In this document: piece after piece, positions 46,740 through 47,236 of the stretch
How positions within the stretch are numbered: the first letter of the stretch is position 1
Layout: each line of letters opens with the position of its first letter
From: Hyphomicrobiales bacterium
Lineage (GTDB): Bacteria > Pseudomonadota > Alphaproteobacteria > Rhizobiales > RI-29
Direction of reading: 5' to 3'
DNA length: 47,236 nt
NCBI GenBank assembly: GCA_016125495.1
Contig: WGLQ01000017.1
Coordinates: 1 to 47,236, forward strand
Position numbers and translations under genes: made by a program
The notes under the pieces: generated by a model
Told to the model about the DNA's origin: nothing
The model's database searches: none
What the model saw: the letters and a program-made list of their open reading frames with translations, nothing else

Positions 46740-47236
46740 CTACTCGATGATCTTGGCCACCACGCCCGCGCCGACGGTACGACCGCCCTCGCGGATGGCA
46801 AAGCGCAGACCTTCTTCCATGGCGATCGGCACGATCAGCTCGACATCGACCGAGATGTTGTCGCCCGGCATCACCATTTCCGTGCCTTCTGGCAGGTTCA
46901 CGACACCCGTCACGTCGGTCGTGCGGAAGTAGAACTGCGGACGGTAATTCGTGAAGAACGGCGTGTGCCGGCCACCCTCTTCCTTGGTCAGGATGTAGGC
47001 CTCGGCCTTGAACTTCTTGTGCGGCTTGACCGAACCCGGCTTGCACAGCACCTGGCCACGCTCGACGTCGTCGCGACCGATACCGCGCAGCAGCGCGCCG
47101 ATGTTGTCGCCCGCCTCGCCCTGGTCGAGCAGCTTGCGGAACATCTCGACGCCCGTGCACGTCGACTTCTGCGTGTCGCGGATGCCGACGATCTCGACTT
47201 CCTCGCCGACCTTGATGATGACGCGCTCGACACGGC
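46740..47236 (-). CDS. tuf: Elongation factor Tu, C-terminal part (window-truncated)
   Basis: About 165 C-terminal residues of EF-Tu, covering domains 2 and 3: [58 protein letters not shown] and the end [15 protein letters not shown]. The GTPase domain lies beyond the right edge. Delivers aminoacyl-tRNA to the ribosome. Its position before rpsJ is the usual str/S10 junction. Confidence 0.98.
   Translation of the reverse strand, partial: RVERVIIKVGEEVEIVGIRDTQKSTCTGVEMFRKLLDQGEAGDNIGALLRGIGRDDVERGQVLCKPGSVKPHKKFKAEAYILTKEEGGRHTPFFTNYRPQFYFRTTDVTGVVNLPEGTEMVMPGDNISVDVELIVPIAMEEGLRFAIREGGRTVGAGVVAKIIE

Overview
The window looks like chromosomal DNA of a high-GC alphaproteobacterium, most likely of the Hyphomicrobiales/Rhizobiales. 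The pointers are the complete alphaproteobacterial-type S10-spc-alpha ribosomal cluster, the downstream run rplQ, Do-type protease, rarA, crcB, rluA-like, HAD phosphatase, ATP12, pccB, and proteins with DUF992, DUF5765 and fused LysM domains. No database search was possible. All family names come from motifs read in the translations.

Region 1 (1-8200) is accessory. The extreme left edge has a homopolymeric C tract and a broken open frame, and looks like a poor-quality sequence end. It is followed by a DUF5765 membrane protein and a compact catabolic module. Three minus-strand genes (CaiB/BaiF CoA-transferase, enoyl-CoA hydratase family, alpha/beta hydrolase) diverge from a plus-strand FCD-type GntR regulator. 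A plus-strand Xsc-like thiamine-diphosphate enzyme follows, preceded by an operator-like site and ended by a clear intrinsic terminator. The substrate cannot be read from sequence.

Region 2 (8300-15000) is envelope-related and on the minus strand. It holds a three-gene Mla-type lipid ABC transporter (STAS-MlaE permease, MlaF ATPase, and an MlaD protein fused to a PqiC-like auxiliary domain). Next come a small secreted protein behind an FNR/FixK-like box, an L,D-transpeptidase with a degenerate second repeat, and a DUF992-LysM-LysM protein.

Region 3 (15000-19520) is a patchwork of tRNAs, remnants and AT-richer insertions. It contains a truncated antitoxin/excisionase-like gene, a cytosolic trypsin-like protease, a partial copy of the tRNA-Gly 3' end next to a 33-bp tandem repeat, tRNA-Gly(UCC), a YbjN-like secreted protein, tRNA-Tyr(GUA), a NIF-type HAD gene, and an MltR/HEPN-like gene broken by one in-frame stop.

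Region 4 (19520-31100) returns to core genes: pccB, a small membrane protein, a Rieske oxygenase, the tightly coupled crcB-rluA-HAD-atp12 operon, rarA and a Do-type periplasmic protease. An orphan Tae4-like amidase, a small membrane protein and an MFS transporter are inserted between crcB and rarA.

Region 5 (31300-47236) is the minus-strand ribosomal cluster in canonical order from tuf (cut by the window edge) and rpsJ through secY, adk, rpsM, rpsK, rpoA and rplQ. A good sigma70-type promoter sits between adk and rpsM. This region makes ribosomal proteins, the SecY translocon channel, adenylate kinase and the RNA polymerase alpha subunit.
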